From NCBI GenBank assembly GCA_036023115.1, contig JAYKKT010000061.1, forward strand, positions 17,211,501 to 17,275,500: a stretch of 64,000 nt of DNA. Direction: 5' to 3'. Below the pieces are notes generated by a model. That model searched no databases. It worked only from the letters and a program-made list of their open reading frames with translations, and was not told the DNA's origin. Within the stretch, counting starts at the first letter, position 1. Each line of letters opens with the position of its first letter. Positions 1 through 10,727 of this stretch are shown in pieces. Source of the stretch: Brasenia schreberi. Its lineage: Eukaryota > Streptophyta > Magnoliopsida > Nymphaeales > Cabombaceae. The translations under genes and the position numbers were made by a program.

Positions 1-134
1 CTCTCTTAAAAGAGTAGTGATTGGACTCATATAAGGAGAGAATAGTCTCAATGTGAATATATAAGGTGATTCATTATGGCACTTATATAACTTATAGGTA
101 TGTAAAGCTGTTTGTTAAGGCATATATATATCAT

Positions 135-314
135 TTATGAATTGTTTATCTTGTAATGATGGATAAGGTGGAGAGTGCACACGCAAGACTGAAATGGTTC
201 TCTGGTAGCTCAATTGGGAGATTCTTATGAATTGTTTATCTTGTAATGATGGATAAGGTGGAGAGTGCACACGCAAGACTGAAATGGTTCTCTGGTAGCT
301 CAATTGGGAGATTC
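135..314. repeat. Perfect 90-bp tandem duplication
   Basis: Two identical 90-bp units lie head to tail (135-224 and 225-314), starting TTATGAATTG and ending GGGAGATTC. I see no base difference between them, so the duplication is recent or kept uniform. It carries no recognisable gene. The stretch from 1 to 134 shows nothing I can name. Confidence 0.95.
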
Positions 315-548
315 GACATAATTTGGAAACAAATACATCTGTTGATTGAGTTGTATATTATAGAATTGAAAGTCATTTGAAGAATTTTGAACTATCACCA
401 AATATTACATTGATGTAACACAAGATATCATTACAAATGTATAAAGAACAGTATCATGATACACCTTTTACTTAATTATAAGAGAGTATAATCATGTTGA
501 GATAATAGGTCAGGCACATGTCGATGTATATTACAATGATCGCATGGG

Positions 549-1602
549 TTGCCTTTCTCCCATAAGATTAACATTCTCCTTAAATATGATGAATTGATAC
601 AACTATCAACAGTTAATTCTTTTTTAATAAAACTTTATGTGGATGTGGAAATACCCTACATCATCGATCATAATAAGGATGCAAGAGCAACAACTATGAT
701 GTTGATAGTTATTCAAAAGTTAAAGGAACATCCTAATTGGAACAAATTTGTTAAGATGTTGGATGAGTAGTTGAGTCTTGAGTGCACTATCCTACAAAAG
801 CTACCTATTTGTCGTCCTAAAGGAAGACTTTCTAACATATCCACAAAGAGAGAGTTGTCTGTTGGATGAGTAGTTGAGTCTTGAGTACACTATCCTACAA
901 AAGCTACCCATTCGTCGTCCTAAAGGAAGACCTTCTAACAGATCCACAAAGAGAGAGTTGTCAGCTTGGCAGCATGCGGACATGAATGCCTCTTGAGGAG
1001 GAAGGCGTAAACATGGTTGAGGGCGTGAGGCCTCTTTAAGATGGGATCGTTCTTTATCAAGTAGTTGTATTCTTTTTTCTAATATCGACTTTCTTGATTC
1101 TCATATTGGGTCTCCTCTTAAGAAGAACATTTCAAGATAGGTAGACTTTGAACAGTCACAATGATATCCTATTTTATGGGCATATTTTATTAATTATTCG
1201 GTGAATGTTGTAGAAGATGGAAACTATGAGTATCGAGTCATTCACAAACTCTTGGGACAAGGAGAGGACTAGTAGCATGAAACTCATAGAGAGCGCTTAA
1301 AGAAAGTGGTATGTCAGCTTGACCTATACTCATGAGTTTTCACAAAAGATAATGGTGTTGATGTTGATATGTGTCCTATTACATATATGAAGGATGTCTT
1401 GTATTCTCCTGATTATCATGAATCCAATCATCACTACTCGATGATAGTATTATTCTATATGACAGTGTCGACAATATTTCTATTGTTAGTGTTGAATGAT
1501 AAGAAATTATTTATGAGGGATGTTCGGTACACATATATGACAGCTCTTTGGTGCCTTTTATCTTTCCATCTTAACAATAATACCGACATAAAAGCATCAT
1601 GA
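549..1602 (+). pseudogene. Decayed MULE-type transposase tail with OTU-like segment
   Basis: Scattered open segments in different frames resemble the C-terminal part of plant MULE/FAR1-like transposases that carry an OTU-like domain. A basic linker around 905-985 reads PKGRPSNRSTKREL, typical of the region after the transposase core. Around 1190-1270 an OTU-like motif reads VVEDGNYEYRVIHKLLGQGED; in active OTU proteases this is DGNCGYR, so the catalytic Cys is replaced by Tyr. Stop codons follow (for example at about 1270) and the frame changes repeatedly, so this is a dead remnant. The family call rests on these two motifs only. A tandem duplication at 758-963 falls inside it. Confidence 0.5.
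758..963. repeat. Imperfect 103-bp tandem duplication
   Basis: Units 758-860 and 861-963 start GTTGGATGAGTAG and end GAGAGAGTTGTC(T/A). They differ at only a handful of positions. The duplication repeats the basic linker of the transposase remnant, so that peptide is encoded twice. Confidence 0.9.
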
Positions 1603-1802
1603 ATTGAGATTGATTGTTCTACGTACATATTGAGATATACATACAAATGAGTGAACTAGGTGATGACATTATACATGACATTAAGAAAAATGATTATATG
1701 TTATTTATACTTTATAAAACTTACTATTTTAATTTAGTTGTAGTAATTTACTCATTTGTTTAAGGATGTTGAGGACAGAACCAAAATGGTATTCATTACA
1801 AG

Positions 1803-2880
1803 TCATAAAAATATACATATAATTAATAGTACAAAACAACAATCCCAAACTCCCCAAATACATGACATACGATCTTCTTTTAGGATGTCTCTCTTACTCC
1901 TAATATAGGTTTGGAGTGCCTTAAACTTAATGGTTCTAGAATTAATCTCTAACATAACTTCATTAGTATTCACCTTATAATGAATAGTACAAAACAACAT
2001 CCCCAAACTCCCCAAATATATGACATACTTCATTAGACTCATGTAGATAACCCTTCGCAGCAAACATACCTTCATTAAACAAAATAAACTTGTCTCGCTC
2101 AAATATACTTTTGAACCCATACTTATTAAGAAAACTGATACCAAATTTTTCCTTATATATGGTACAAAGAGAACATTCTTAAGAGTAAGAACTTTACCAA
2201 AAGTAAATTTGAGTTCAATAATCCCTTTGTCTTTCACTTTATCTATAAAATCATTACTCATGTACAAAATTGATTTGTCTTCTTAACTAAACTTTCAAGA
2301 CTTTAGTTTTTACATAATGGTGAGTAGCACTGAAGTTTATCCACTAAGATCCAATATCTTTTATCATACTTACATCCGATATGATGGCAACAAGATTGTT
2401 GTTAGAAGAATTTGAACGCTTGTCTTTATTCAACTTTTTCAACTATCGGTATTCAATCTTATAGTGAGCAAGTTTTTCACAATGATAGTATTGGCCTTTC
2501 TTTTTCTTAGGCTTATTGTCCCTATCAATGTTTAATGAGATTTTTTAAAATCTTGACTTTTTTTCTTTGAGCTCTCTATAGACTTTGCTTTCTTTATAAC
2601 ATGGACTTTCTCTTGAGTAGATTGGCCTCTAGAATTATCTTATTTTCAATAATGTTCCTCAAGATTAAAATGGTTAGCAAATTTCTAAGGAAAATTTTCT
2701 TCTTTCTTATGTTTTAAAATTCTTTTAAAACCTTTATAAGAAAGAACAAGTTTGTATATAATAGAAGAGATAATAATGGTTTCATCTATGCTCATTTTAT
2801 GTTGTTTGAAGTTTTTCAAAATCCATTTGAGCTCATGTAATTGCCTTATAACAGATATACCATCGACCATATTATATGTA
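1803..2880 (-). pseudogene. Ty1/Copia gag-protease remnant
   Basis: Read on the minus strand, the fragment starts with a gag-like helix-rich segment (2870-2685: VIRQLHELKWILKNF, then YKGFKRILKHKKEE), as in Copia gag. A decayed zinc knuckle follows near 2500-2430 (YYHCEKLAHYKIEY; two of the usual CCHC residues are lost). Next is the protease-downstream motif (2220-2130: LTLKNVLFVPYIRKNLVS, matching the Copia LTLKNVLHVPxIRKNLVS pattern). No integrase, RT or LTR is recognisable alongside. A piece of about 43 bp is duplicated at 1829-1871 and 1986-2028. Confidence 0.7.
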
Positions 2881-3226
2881 TAACAAAAAAATTCTTACTT
2901 ATAATGGGTCATTTGTACATGTCAAATGGGGTATTTTCTTTACTTATAATGGGAAAATTTGTACTCTCAAGATAAATCTGGGAAGAAAATTAAAGGGGTG
3001 CTTTCTCCTTTGCCATTATCCAAATAAATTTAGATTAATGCCAAAGAGGGTCATCTCTAGCGTAAAATATTTTTCAAATAAAACAAGATAGAGCTTGAAA
3101 ATCTATGATTTGAACATATCTCAAATTTCATAAAGTTTCAAATATCATTTTCAAAATAAATGTTTTAGAAAAATATTCTTGAAAAGCTCGAGATTGCAAA
3201 AGTCAAATTTTGAAATTCAAAAGGGA
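2881..3226. other. AT-rich stretch, no gene recognised
   Basis: A 71-codon open frame is present on the plus strand (2876-3091), but it has no recognisable motif and looks like chance. The stretch separates the Copia remnant from the putative start of the Tat-type element. Confidence 0.4.
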
Positions 3227-4051
3227 ATGTTGATCTACATAAAGATAGAACAAAGCCCAAATCGGTAAGAGACGAAATTTTCGGAAAAAGAAAAGGATGA
3301 GATCAAGAGCAAGCATAACAAATCAAGCAAGAGGGAGACTCAAGGCTAGACCAGGCTTAACCCAATCCAGATAAGTCAAGATGTCAAACCAACTTGAAGG
3401 AAGAAAAGGCAAAAATCCAATTCAAAGCTCCAATGCAAACTAGATCTTTGTCCTAGAAGAGGTGCACTCAAAGCCAAAACGTGCAAAGTTGGTTCAATTT
3501 AAATCCAAGTCAAATCTCATTCAAGCCTTAAGTGCAAGTCTAAAGAAGTGTCGAACAAGGCCATGGCTAAGGCATACAGTTGGGTGAAACATCGAAAAGG
3601 CATTTGGTTTTAAATCAACATAATCAAAGCTCGAATTAAATCAAGCAAAGGGTGGGCTGATTAGGCCCTATGTCATGTTAAGGTGAGTCACCCTCTAGCC
3701 AAGGCAAGGGACCAAGACACATGCCAAGTTAACCAAGACTCGGGCCATCAAGCCATGGACCGCACCTAGTAAGATCGAGCAAGTCACATGGGTTAGCCCA
3801 CATGCACTGCACCCAAGCTCATACCAGCCCACATGGGCTCATGGGAGACCACTCTTCATGCCCCACATGGCCCATGTGCAGCTACAAATCTGGAAAATTC
3901 AGTTGGGTCTAGATCCAAGTCAGGTGTCCCATGGAAGGCCCAAAATCGATTCAAGGAAGGCCTTACAACCCCCACTTGAAATCTATAAAAGGGGGACTTG
4001 GGAGTGGTTTGAGGCATCCATGAGAGAGAAAAATCCCTGGAGCAAGAGAAG

Positions 4052-4105
<54 letters not shown>

Positions 4106-5296
4106 GAAGAAGGAGGAGGAGGCGCCGCCCATCTTCCCTAAGCTGTCGGCCACCATCCGCCAGCCACCAGATATTTCTTCCAAGTCTCACGTCCCTCCTT
4201 CCCTTCTCTTTTCAATACTTTCTTCTTCTCTTTCATTCAAATTAATGGAGTTGTAATTAAGGAGCTTATGTCTCCATCTTTGATGTAATAATTGAGGGGC
4301 TATACTACCTAATTTTCTTTAAGTTTGTTGATGCATGCTATGTGTTTGATTCTTAGTTTTTTCTATCCCAATATACATTGTAAGATCTTATATAACCTAA
4401 TCCCCTCTACGCTAATGCTATAATGATAATTTTCTTCATTTACTTCAGTTCTTTACATTTTAATTGTTCTAAATTATCTTTTAATTAGGTCAAAATGCAT
4501 TAATGTGTTTTATAGAAACTGAAACTATATTTTATGCATTCTGCATGCGTTCGATGAATGATTTTGCTTTCCTTACTAGCTATTCTTAATGCAATGAAAT
4601 TTTGCATAACATAGTCTATAAAAGCTACACATCTTACAATAGAGGTTAAGTCATAATCCCGTAACTTCATTTGCAGTAACCATTTTGATTGAAAATAGTC
4701 CCGTTGGAAAGTTGAGAACTATAGATTTTAACGAAACTAACTTTATAACAATCAGAGATCTCAGTACTAAGATACAGTTGCTTTTCTAAGCCTCTATATC
4801 TCTATCACAGATATGTCTTGAATACCAGAGTGAGGGACATTTTTAGATTTAATTGTACACATATACAACACCTAAAATCCAAATAAAAATAGTTTGTGAA
4901 TATCCACCCACTCTACTATTTATAAATTTTTGAGAATTTTTGGAGATTAGAAACTGTCTAGAAAAATCAGAAAATAAGTCTCTGAAAATAGAACTACTTT
5001 TCATTTTTCAGGATTTGAAGTGTTTTGAGTCAAGAATTATATTCACAATTTTTTTAAATCTCTTGTTATTAAAATTTTATTTTAAAATTTTACCGGATCT
5101 CAAACAAATTTAAAATCACCTATATCGACCCTTGAGCATCGGTTGAAGAAGATCTACGACAAAAAGAGTTCACTTACCCATAATCGCCAAAGATGTCACA
5201 AATCATTTTTGCTAGTTTGAGCAAACTAGTTGGCATGGAGGCACACTTTTAGTTTTGAGTCTCTACATATGCTTTGAAACAAAATTCACATCTACA
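3227..5296 (+). repeat. 5' LTR of the Tat-type element (left end tentative)
   Basis: The 3' end is firm. Sequence 5123-5296 (from GACCCTTGAGCATCGG to TCTACA) reappears with modest divergence at 14396-14586, and a primer-binding site follows directly. A candidate TATA box, CTATAAAAGGGGG, lies at about 3980-3992. An (AG)n tract at 4060-4099 lies downstream of it, in the would-be leader. The left end at about 3227 is a guess from a TG dinucleotide after a purine run, giving an LTR of about 2 kb. Confidence 0.5.
4060..4099. repeat. (AG)n microsatellite
   Basis: About 40 bp of almost pure AG dinucleotides inside the putative 5' LTR. It creates long artificial Arg-Glu or Ser-Leu open frames on both strands. 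Confidence 0.95.
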
Positions 5297-5300
5297 AATT

Positions 5301-5318
5301 TGGCACGCTCGGTGGGAC
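5301..5318 (+). other. Primer-binding site of the Tat-type element
   Basis: TGGCACGCTCGGTGGGAC begins four bases after the LTR end. The leading TGG matches the CCA end of a tRNA, and the string resembles the GGCACGCCCAGTGGGAC site common in plant Tat-like elements. I did not identify the exact primer tRNA. Confidence 0.6.
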
Positions 5319-5519
5319 TTGAATCTTTCGAAATTATTTGATCCGGTCTTGGTTTTCAAAACTATTTCACTTTTTAAAATCGTGATTCTCAATTCATCTC
5401 TTTTTTTTTAGGTTGATTTTTGCAAAGTTCAAAATAATGTTGAGTTCAAAAGGTTCTTACAAGGTGTCAAGTTGAGCCTCGTGCTCTACAAGTCACTTTT
5501 CGAAAAGAATTTTTAAAGA

Positions 5520-6310
5520 CTCTTTGAAAAGTTAGGAAGATAGGATCATCTCCCTTAAAAGGGAACTAAAAGAGCTAAAGATCGAGCAAGAAATCAACGC
5601 ATTAAGTGAAGAGGCCGATGCGGTGGAATCTTACTCCTCTCATGACAAGCAATTGAGGGCTCATAGGAGATCTTACCATTCGCAAAAATCTAAAGTTGAA
5701 GAGGAGGAACAAATACCCGAATCCTTAACCATTAAGGATATAAAGGTCCTTCAACAATTGCTAAGGAGTCAAACCAAAAAAAAGAGAACATACTCACTAT
5801 CTGATTTTCTACCTTTTAATTATCAAATTCATAGTGATGATGAAATATCAAGTTTTCATCAGTATGATGGAAATGGGGACCCTTGATCTCATCTCCAACT
5901 CTTTTCTAGGATAACTTATAAGAAGAAAAAAAGATTTCTCTAAATGATTTTACTTGTTCCCCCATTCTCTAAAGGGGAATGTAATGAAGTAGCTGACTTC
6001 TTATGATTTAAGTTAATTCATAAGTTTCGAAGACTTAGTGAATTGCTTTATGCAAAGGTTTTCATATAATGTGGAAGTCACGCTCACTCTCAACACTTTG
6101 AGAGATACTCAACAATCTCCTAACGAGGATGCACACATATTCATCGTCAGGTGGAGACTACTCTTGGGTCAAGTCAAAGAGCCCATTTCTGAAAGATGTG
6201 CAGTGATGCTCATCCTTCAAAATTTCAAAACCGATTTAAAAGCATTCATCTCCTTCCACGAGAACTTTTCAAAAATTGATAAAAAAGGTTTCCTTCTTTA
6301 AAGTTAATTT
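5520..6310 (+). pseudogene. Gag region of the Tat-type element
   Basis: Two open pieces carry a retrotransposon gag domain. The first (5623-5886) ends SSFHQYDGNGDP, equivalent to the FxxYDGxxDPxxHL entry of plant gag. After several stops, the second (6038-6301) reads LRDTQQSPNEDAHIFIVRW and KEPISERCAVMLILQNF, matching the QxxxEsFxeYaqRWR and PLSEreM blocks. The product would be the capsid-like protein packaging the RNA. Internal stops near 5886 and 5945, plus frame changes, disable it. A basic, gag-tail-like stretch follows to about 6600 with no clear zinc knuckle. Confidence 0.65.
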
Positions 6311-6599
6311 GAAAAAAGGAGTTTAGAAGGATCTGTGGAAAGGAAAAAAAATTCTCAAAACCAAATTTGAAAAACCTAGGGCATATGGGCCATATGCATT
6401 GGAAGGAGTGAAAACTCAAAAAATGACCAACATCCGAGTAGAGCCAAGTTTGGATGGATCCTCTAAGTCCTCCGAACAAAAATCTTTTGAAAAAAATTAA
6501 AAAATGAAAGAAATTTAAAAAAAGACAATACACCCATCTAGGACAACCACTCATGGAAGTCCTAGAAATTTTGTTAGCATAAGGCCTTATTAATCTCTC

Positions 6600-7181
6600 G
6601 ACAATTCCCGAAGGGGCACCATCCTAAAGGAAATTTTTTGAATGACTTTTGTATCATAGGCTGAAAGGTCATGATACAAATAAATGTTTTTCCTTGAAAA
6701 ATAAAATTGAGGACTTGATAGATCAGGGTAGGCTACACATCCCATAGGAACCAAAGCCCCCTCAAGCCATTTTCAAAGATTCATTCCCAAACCACGCAAG
6801 TACAAGTGGGAAGGACAAAGAGGTATGTCTTCATCCAATTTAAAATTGTGAGATTATGCATGTACTGAATACAATTATTATTACTTATCACACACCACTC
6901 TCTCGTAATAAAAAAAGACAAGCAAGTAGTGATCTAGGGAGCGCTTAGAGTCTTACACCTGGTTAGTCTTTGTCGAAATTCAAGGTGCTCCAAGGCATCA
7001 AATTTGAGCCAAGTTAGGATCGAACCCTAAGAAGAGTGTAGGGAAAGTGAAAGTTAGGATCGAACACTAGAAAGAGTGTAGAGAAAGTGACTAGATCCGA
7101 AATGATCTATCAACGCCGCACTTAGTTAAACAAGCTAGCAAGAGGTAGTTATTTTACCCGGCCCCCCAAAAGCATGCATCT
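6600..7181 (+). other. Degenerate gag-protease spacer of the Tat-type element
   Basis: This stretch is broken by stops in all frames but lies within the element. A short piece, GTTAGGATCGAACCCTAAG, recurs slightly altered at about 7012 and 7053, giving a small tandem repeat of about 40 bp. No separate gene is visible. Confidence 0.4.
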
Positions 7182-8150
7182 CTAATTCATCTCATGGCAT
7201 GGACAAGGGTAAAAGTGATGTGTTAACCCATATAATTTAGAACTACATCTTTTAAAACTTCCCATAAACATGTCTATCATAGAGTTTATACAAACCTCAC
7301 CTAAGCATAGACAAGTCCTAGAGGAAATCTTAGAAAAAGCCAAAGTTAATACCACTATCACTCCTGAATCCCTATCCTTCTTGGTCTCACCCATCTTTGT
7401 CAAGGCCCCAATTGTGCTTACCGAAGATGAATTAGAAAGACCCGATACAACCCACAACCAAGCTTTGCACATAGAGATGGTATTGAATAACCACACTCTC
7501 AACAAGTGCTTCATTGATATGAGAGGAAGTCTAAATATTCTCCATCTCCATGTGACCTTTCAAATAAGAGTACTCATATATAGGCTTGAACCAAGTCCAA
7601 TTGTCATAACAGGATACGATGACAACTTATCCAACCCCTTAGGCTCTATAGAGTTAACCATGGAAGTCGGCCAAATATCCATGTAGGATTGTTTCATGTC
7701 TTAGACATACACCCACTACAACTTGTTGTTAGAGAGGCCTTGGATACATTCTCTTTGAGCCATCCCTTCAACCTTCTACAAGTGCCTTAAAATCCCATGG
7801 ATAACCAGGTCATAGTAGTCTTTGGAGAAGACAACCCACATCTGAAGGGAATACAAAATTTTTCTTACCTATCAAGTGACCCATTTGGTGATATGAAAAG
7901 GATCATGGAGATGTCCAATCCACCCAAGTCATCCACCTCCAATTCCCCCATTCCGAAGATCATTCACCTCTTGGGAGAACCAAAATCATCCCATCATAAA
8001 TCATCTAGAGTCATACGTATCCTAGGAGAACCCAAGTCATACCCTTCCAAGGTCGTCCATATCTTAAGAACACCCAAGTCACCCAAACCTTCCACTCCTA
8101 GGGCCGTGTGCATCCTAGGTGAGTCAACTTGCAAATTTGTGGCACCATAG
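7182..8150 (+). pseudogene. Aspartic protease region of the Tat-type element
   Basis: The open frame 7270-7686 carries LHIEMVLNNHTLNKCFIDMR followed by GSLNILHL, equivalent to the plant retropepsin block ending (A/C)LVDxGSSLNVLP. The catalytic D-(T/S)-G is altered to D-M-R-G, so the protease should be inactive. It continues with TGYDDNLSNPLGSIELTMEVG, the usual G-F-D/G-I-L block. After a stop near 7686, related sequence resumes out of frame. The 117-codon frame 7797-8150 then opens with MDNQVIVVFGEDN, a block usual for this family, and ends in a short-period peptide repeat. Confidence 0.65.
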
Positions 8151-8690
8151 TGTAAGAATTACCAACAGCACGTTGTGCGCCTAAGTGTGAAAAGACAGTG
8201 CAAGCTTTGTTATGCCAAAACCTAAATGTTATATACACCATACTAGGGTCTAGAACCCATCTTACCTCTATCTAACCTGGGTCGACATGGATTAGGATAC
8301 AACCCATCAATACCCTAGAGCCACCACATAAGACCACTTGGGTCAGGGTGCCCTAGAGCCAACTAAAACTAAAACCTATGGCATAGACCTCTTGTTTGGA
8401 GTCTAATTCATGGTGTTTTCTTTGTAGGCTTGATGGAAAACCCCTTTTCTAAAAAAATTCTCAAAAAGTATATATTTGGAAAAACCAAAAAGTTTAAAAA
8501 ACTCTCACAATTCAAAAACATTTGAAAAAATTGAAAATTCCAGAAAAGAAGTCCTTTATGTTCTTCCTTCTACCATTAGTTTGGAAAAATCTAAAAAAAA
8601 TTAAAAAGTCAAAAATCCTAAAAAAATTGGTTTTTAAAACTGTGTATAAACTCAAAAATTGGTTTTGTCAAGTATATTCTCAAATCCAAA

Positions 8691-9580
8691 TTGTCTCATG
8701 CCATTGTAAATAATCCTCTTATACATAACCCTTCTCATGTGCATAATACTTTCCAAGAAACCAAGGCACTTGAGAGCGATCAAAGCAAAGATGAAGATCT
8801 CCTCATCCATGAGGATGATCAAGCCTTCGAGCTTTTCAAATTTCATAAAATCCTTCACTTGAAAAAACTGTCAAATTTCCTAAAAGGAGATTTCCTAGAG
8901 GTCAATTTAGGGAGCGAGTCTAATACAAAGTGTGTCAAAATAGGTACTTATTTGCATGAGCATGAAAAGGCATCATTCATTGCATTTTTGAAATCATATA
9001 TAGATGTGTTCGCATGGACCTATAAAGATATGCCTAGTTTAGACCCTAGGATAGTAAAGCATCATCTACCTCTAGAACCAAATGCAAAACCCGTGAAACA
9101 AAAGCTTAGGAAAATCCACCCCGATGTCCACTCCCAAGTAAAAGAGGGTTTAAAAGATCTTTTAAATGCCAGATTTATAAAACCCATTGCTTATTTTGAA
9201 CAACTTTCAAATATTGTTGTGTTTCAAAAATCCAATAGAAAAATTTGTATTTGCATTGATTTTAGAAATTTGAACAAAGCCACTCCAAAAGATAATTTTT
9301 CACTTTCAAACATTAATTTGATAGTGGATAGTACTACAAATCATGAAAATGTTTTTTTCATTGGTGGCTACTAAGGTTATAACCAAATCAGGCTAGCACC
9401 AAAAGATCATGCTAAAACTGCTTCTACTAAACCATGGGGCACATACTGTTACATGGTTATGCCTTTTGGTTTGAAAAATGCTGGTGTCACATACCAAAGA
9501 GCCATGACTACTATTTTTCATGATCAAATACATGAGCTCTTGGAAGTATATGAGGATGATCTTTTGGTAAAATAAAAAAT
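8691..9580 (+). pseudogene. Reverse transcriptase of the Tat-type element
   Basis: The frame 8691-9374 contains the RT entry region (FAWTYKDMPSLDPRIVKHHL) and the motifs KPVKQKLRKIHP, IDFRNLNKATPKDNFSL and FIGGY. A stop codon splits the conserved GYxGYNQI at about 9372. Beyond it come GTYCYMVMPFGLKNAGVTYQ and YEDDLLVK, the latter standing for the Y-x-D-D catalytic box, followed by another stop. The enzyme copied element RNA into DNA. The motifs are readable but the frame is broken, so it is not functional as sequenced. Confidence 0.8.
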
Positions 9581-9599
9581 CTGATGCACACACATAGAA

Positions 9600-10655
9600 T
9601 CTTTGCAAAAGATTTTTAAAAGACTTAAGCTTTATAAAGTGAAACTAAACCCTCAAAAATGTATTTTTGGAGTAGAATCGAGAAAACTCTTAGAATTCAT
9701 GGTTAGCCAAAGGGGTATAGAGGTTGATCCCTCTAAGTGTCGAGCCATCGTAGACATGCCTCCACCCTCCAATTTGACCCAAATCCGAAGCCTCCAAGGT
9801 CGACTCCAAGCGATTAGGAGATTCATCAACAACTTAGCAACAAAATGTGAACCCTTCAATTGGCATTTGGAAAACGGGTTAAATTTGGTTGGGATTCCGA
9901 TTGCCAAAAATCCTTTGAAAGATTGAAAACTTATTTGGTAAAACCTCCAATTTTAAATTCTCTAAAGTGAGGAAAACCATTATTGCTTATATTTTCATTC
10001 ATACGAATGCATTGGGTGCTCTACATGCTCAATATGTAGATGATAGTCTTAAAGAGTATGCTATTTATTACATTTCGAAAACTCTATTGGCATATGAAAG
10101 AAATTATCAAGCCATTGAGAAAATGTACTTAGCCTTGGTATGAGTTTGCCAAAAGTTTAGACATTACTTCCTAGATCATGAGATTTAGATAGTGTCTAAA
10201 CTTGACCTTAACAAGCACCTTTTTGAAAAACCTATCCTAATGGGTAGGATAGGTAAATGACAACTCCTCTTAATAGAGTATGATATGAAATTTCATCACG
10301 AAAACTTCAAATAATATGGTCGAATATGAGGCACTCATACAAGGCCTAAAAAATTTTAAAAATCTAAGGGCATCATGTATTGAAGTCTTTGAAAATACTA
10401 TACTTGTTGTAAACCATGTTTTGAAAATTTGGCAAGTCAAAAATGAAAAAACTCATTTCATACTATGAATTGGCCACCCAGTTGGTTGATTCTTTCAAAT
10501 CATGTACACTCATTCACATAGGTAGAGAGGACAATGCCATAATAGATGTCCTCTCCTCCTTAGAGTCATCTCTAAAAATCGACCCCACTATGGGCACTCG
10601 ATCCCTAGAGATCCTACATTTGCCCACTCCATCTACTCATGATTTAGAGATTTGA
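9600..10655 (+). pseudogene. RT thumb and dual RNase H region of the Tat-type element
   Basis: Frame 9603-9926 carries the RT connection (LNPQKCIFGVESRKLLEFMV and DPSKCRAIVDMPPP). The classical RNase H segment follows in broken frames (YISKTLLAYERNYQAIEK near 10070-10120). A second RNase H-like segment (VEYEALIQGLKNF near 10319; YYELATQLVDSFKS and HIGREDNAIIDVLSS in 10443-10655) is the archaeal-type RNase H of the Tat lineage. The LINE insertion begins 73 bp after this frame ends. Confidence 0.7.
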
Positions 10656-10727
10656 TAAAATGAATAAAATCCAAATGAAAAACCTTGCTTTTAAGAGATT
10701 AAAAACTTTTTAGAAAATGGAGGATTT

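Noticed and set aside
135..963. CRISPR-like repeats
   Set aside because: Only two adjacent copies each, without unique spacers, in a plant nuclear context. They are simple tandem duplications.
3858..4256. 132-codon open frame (plus) and its antisense frames
   Set aside because: They are created by the (AG)n microsatellite in the retrotransposon LTR; no domain is present.
8522..8713. Lys-rich 63-codon open frame
   Set aside because: A-rich non-coding part of the Tat-type element; low complexity.
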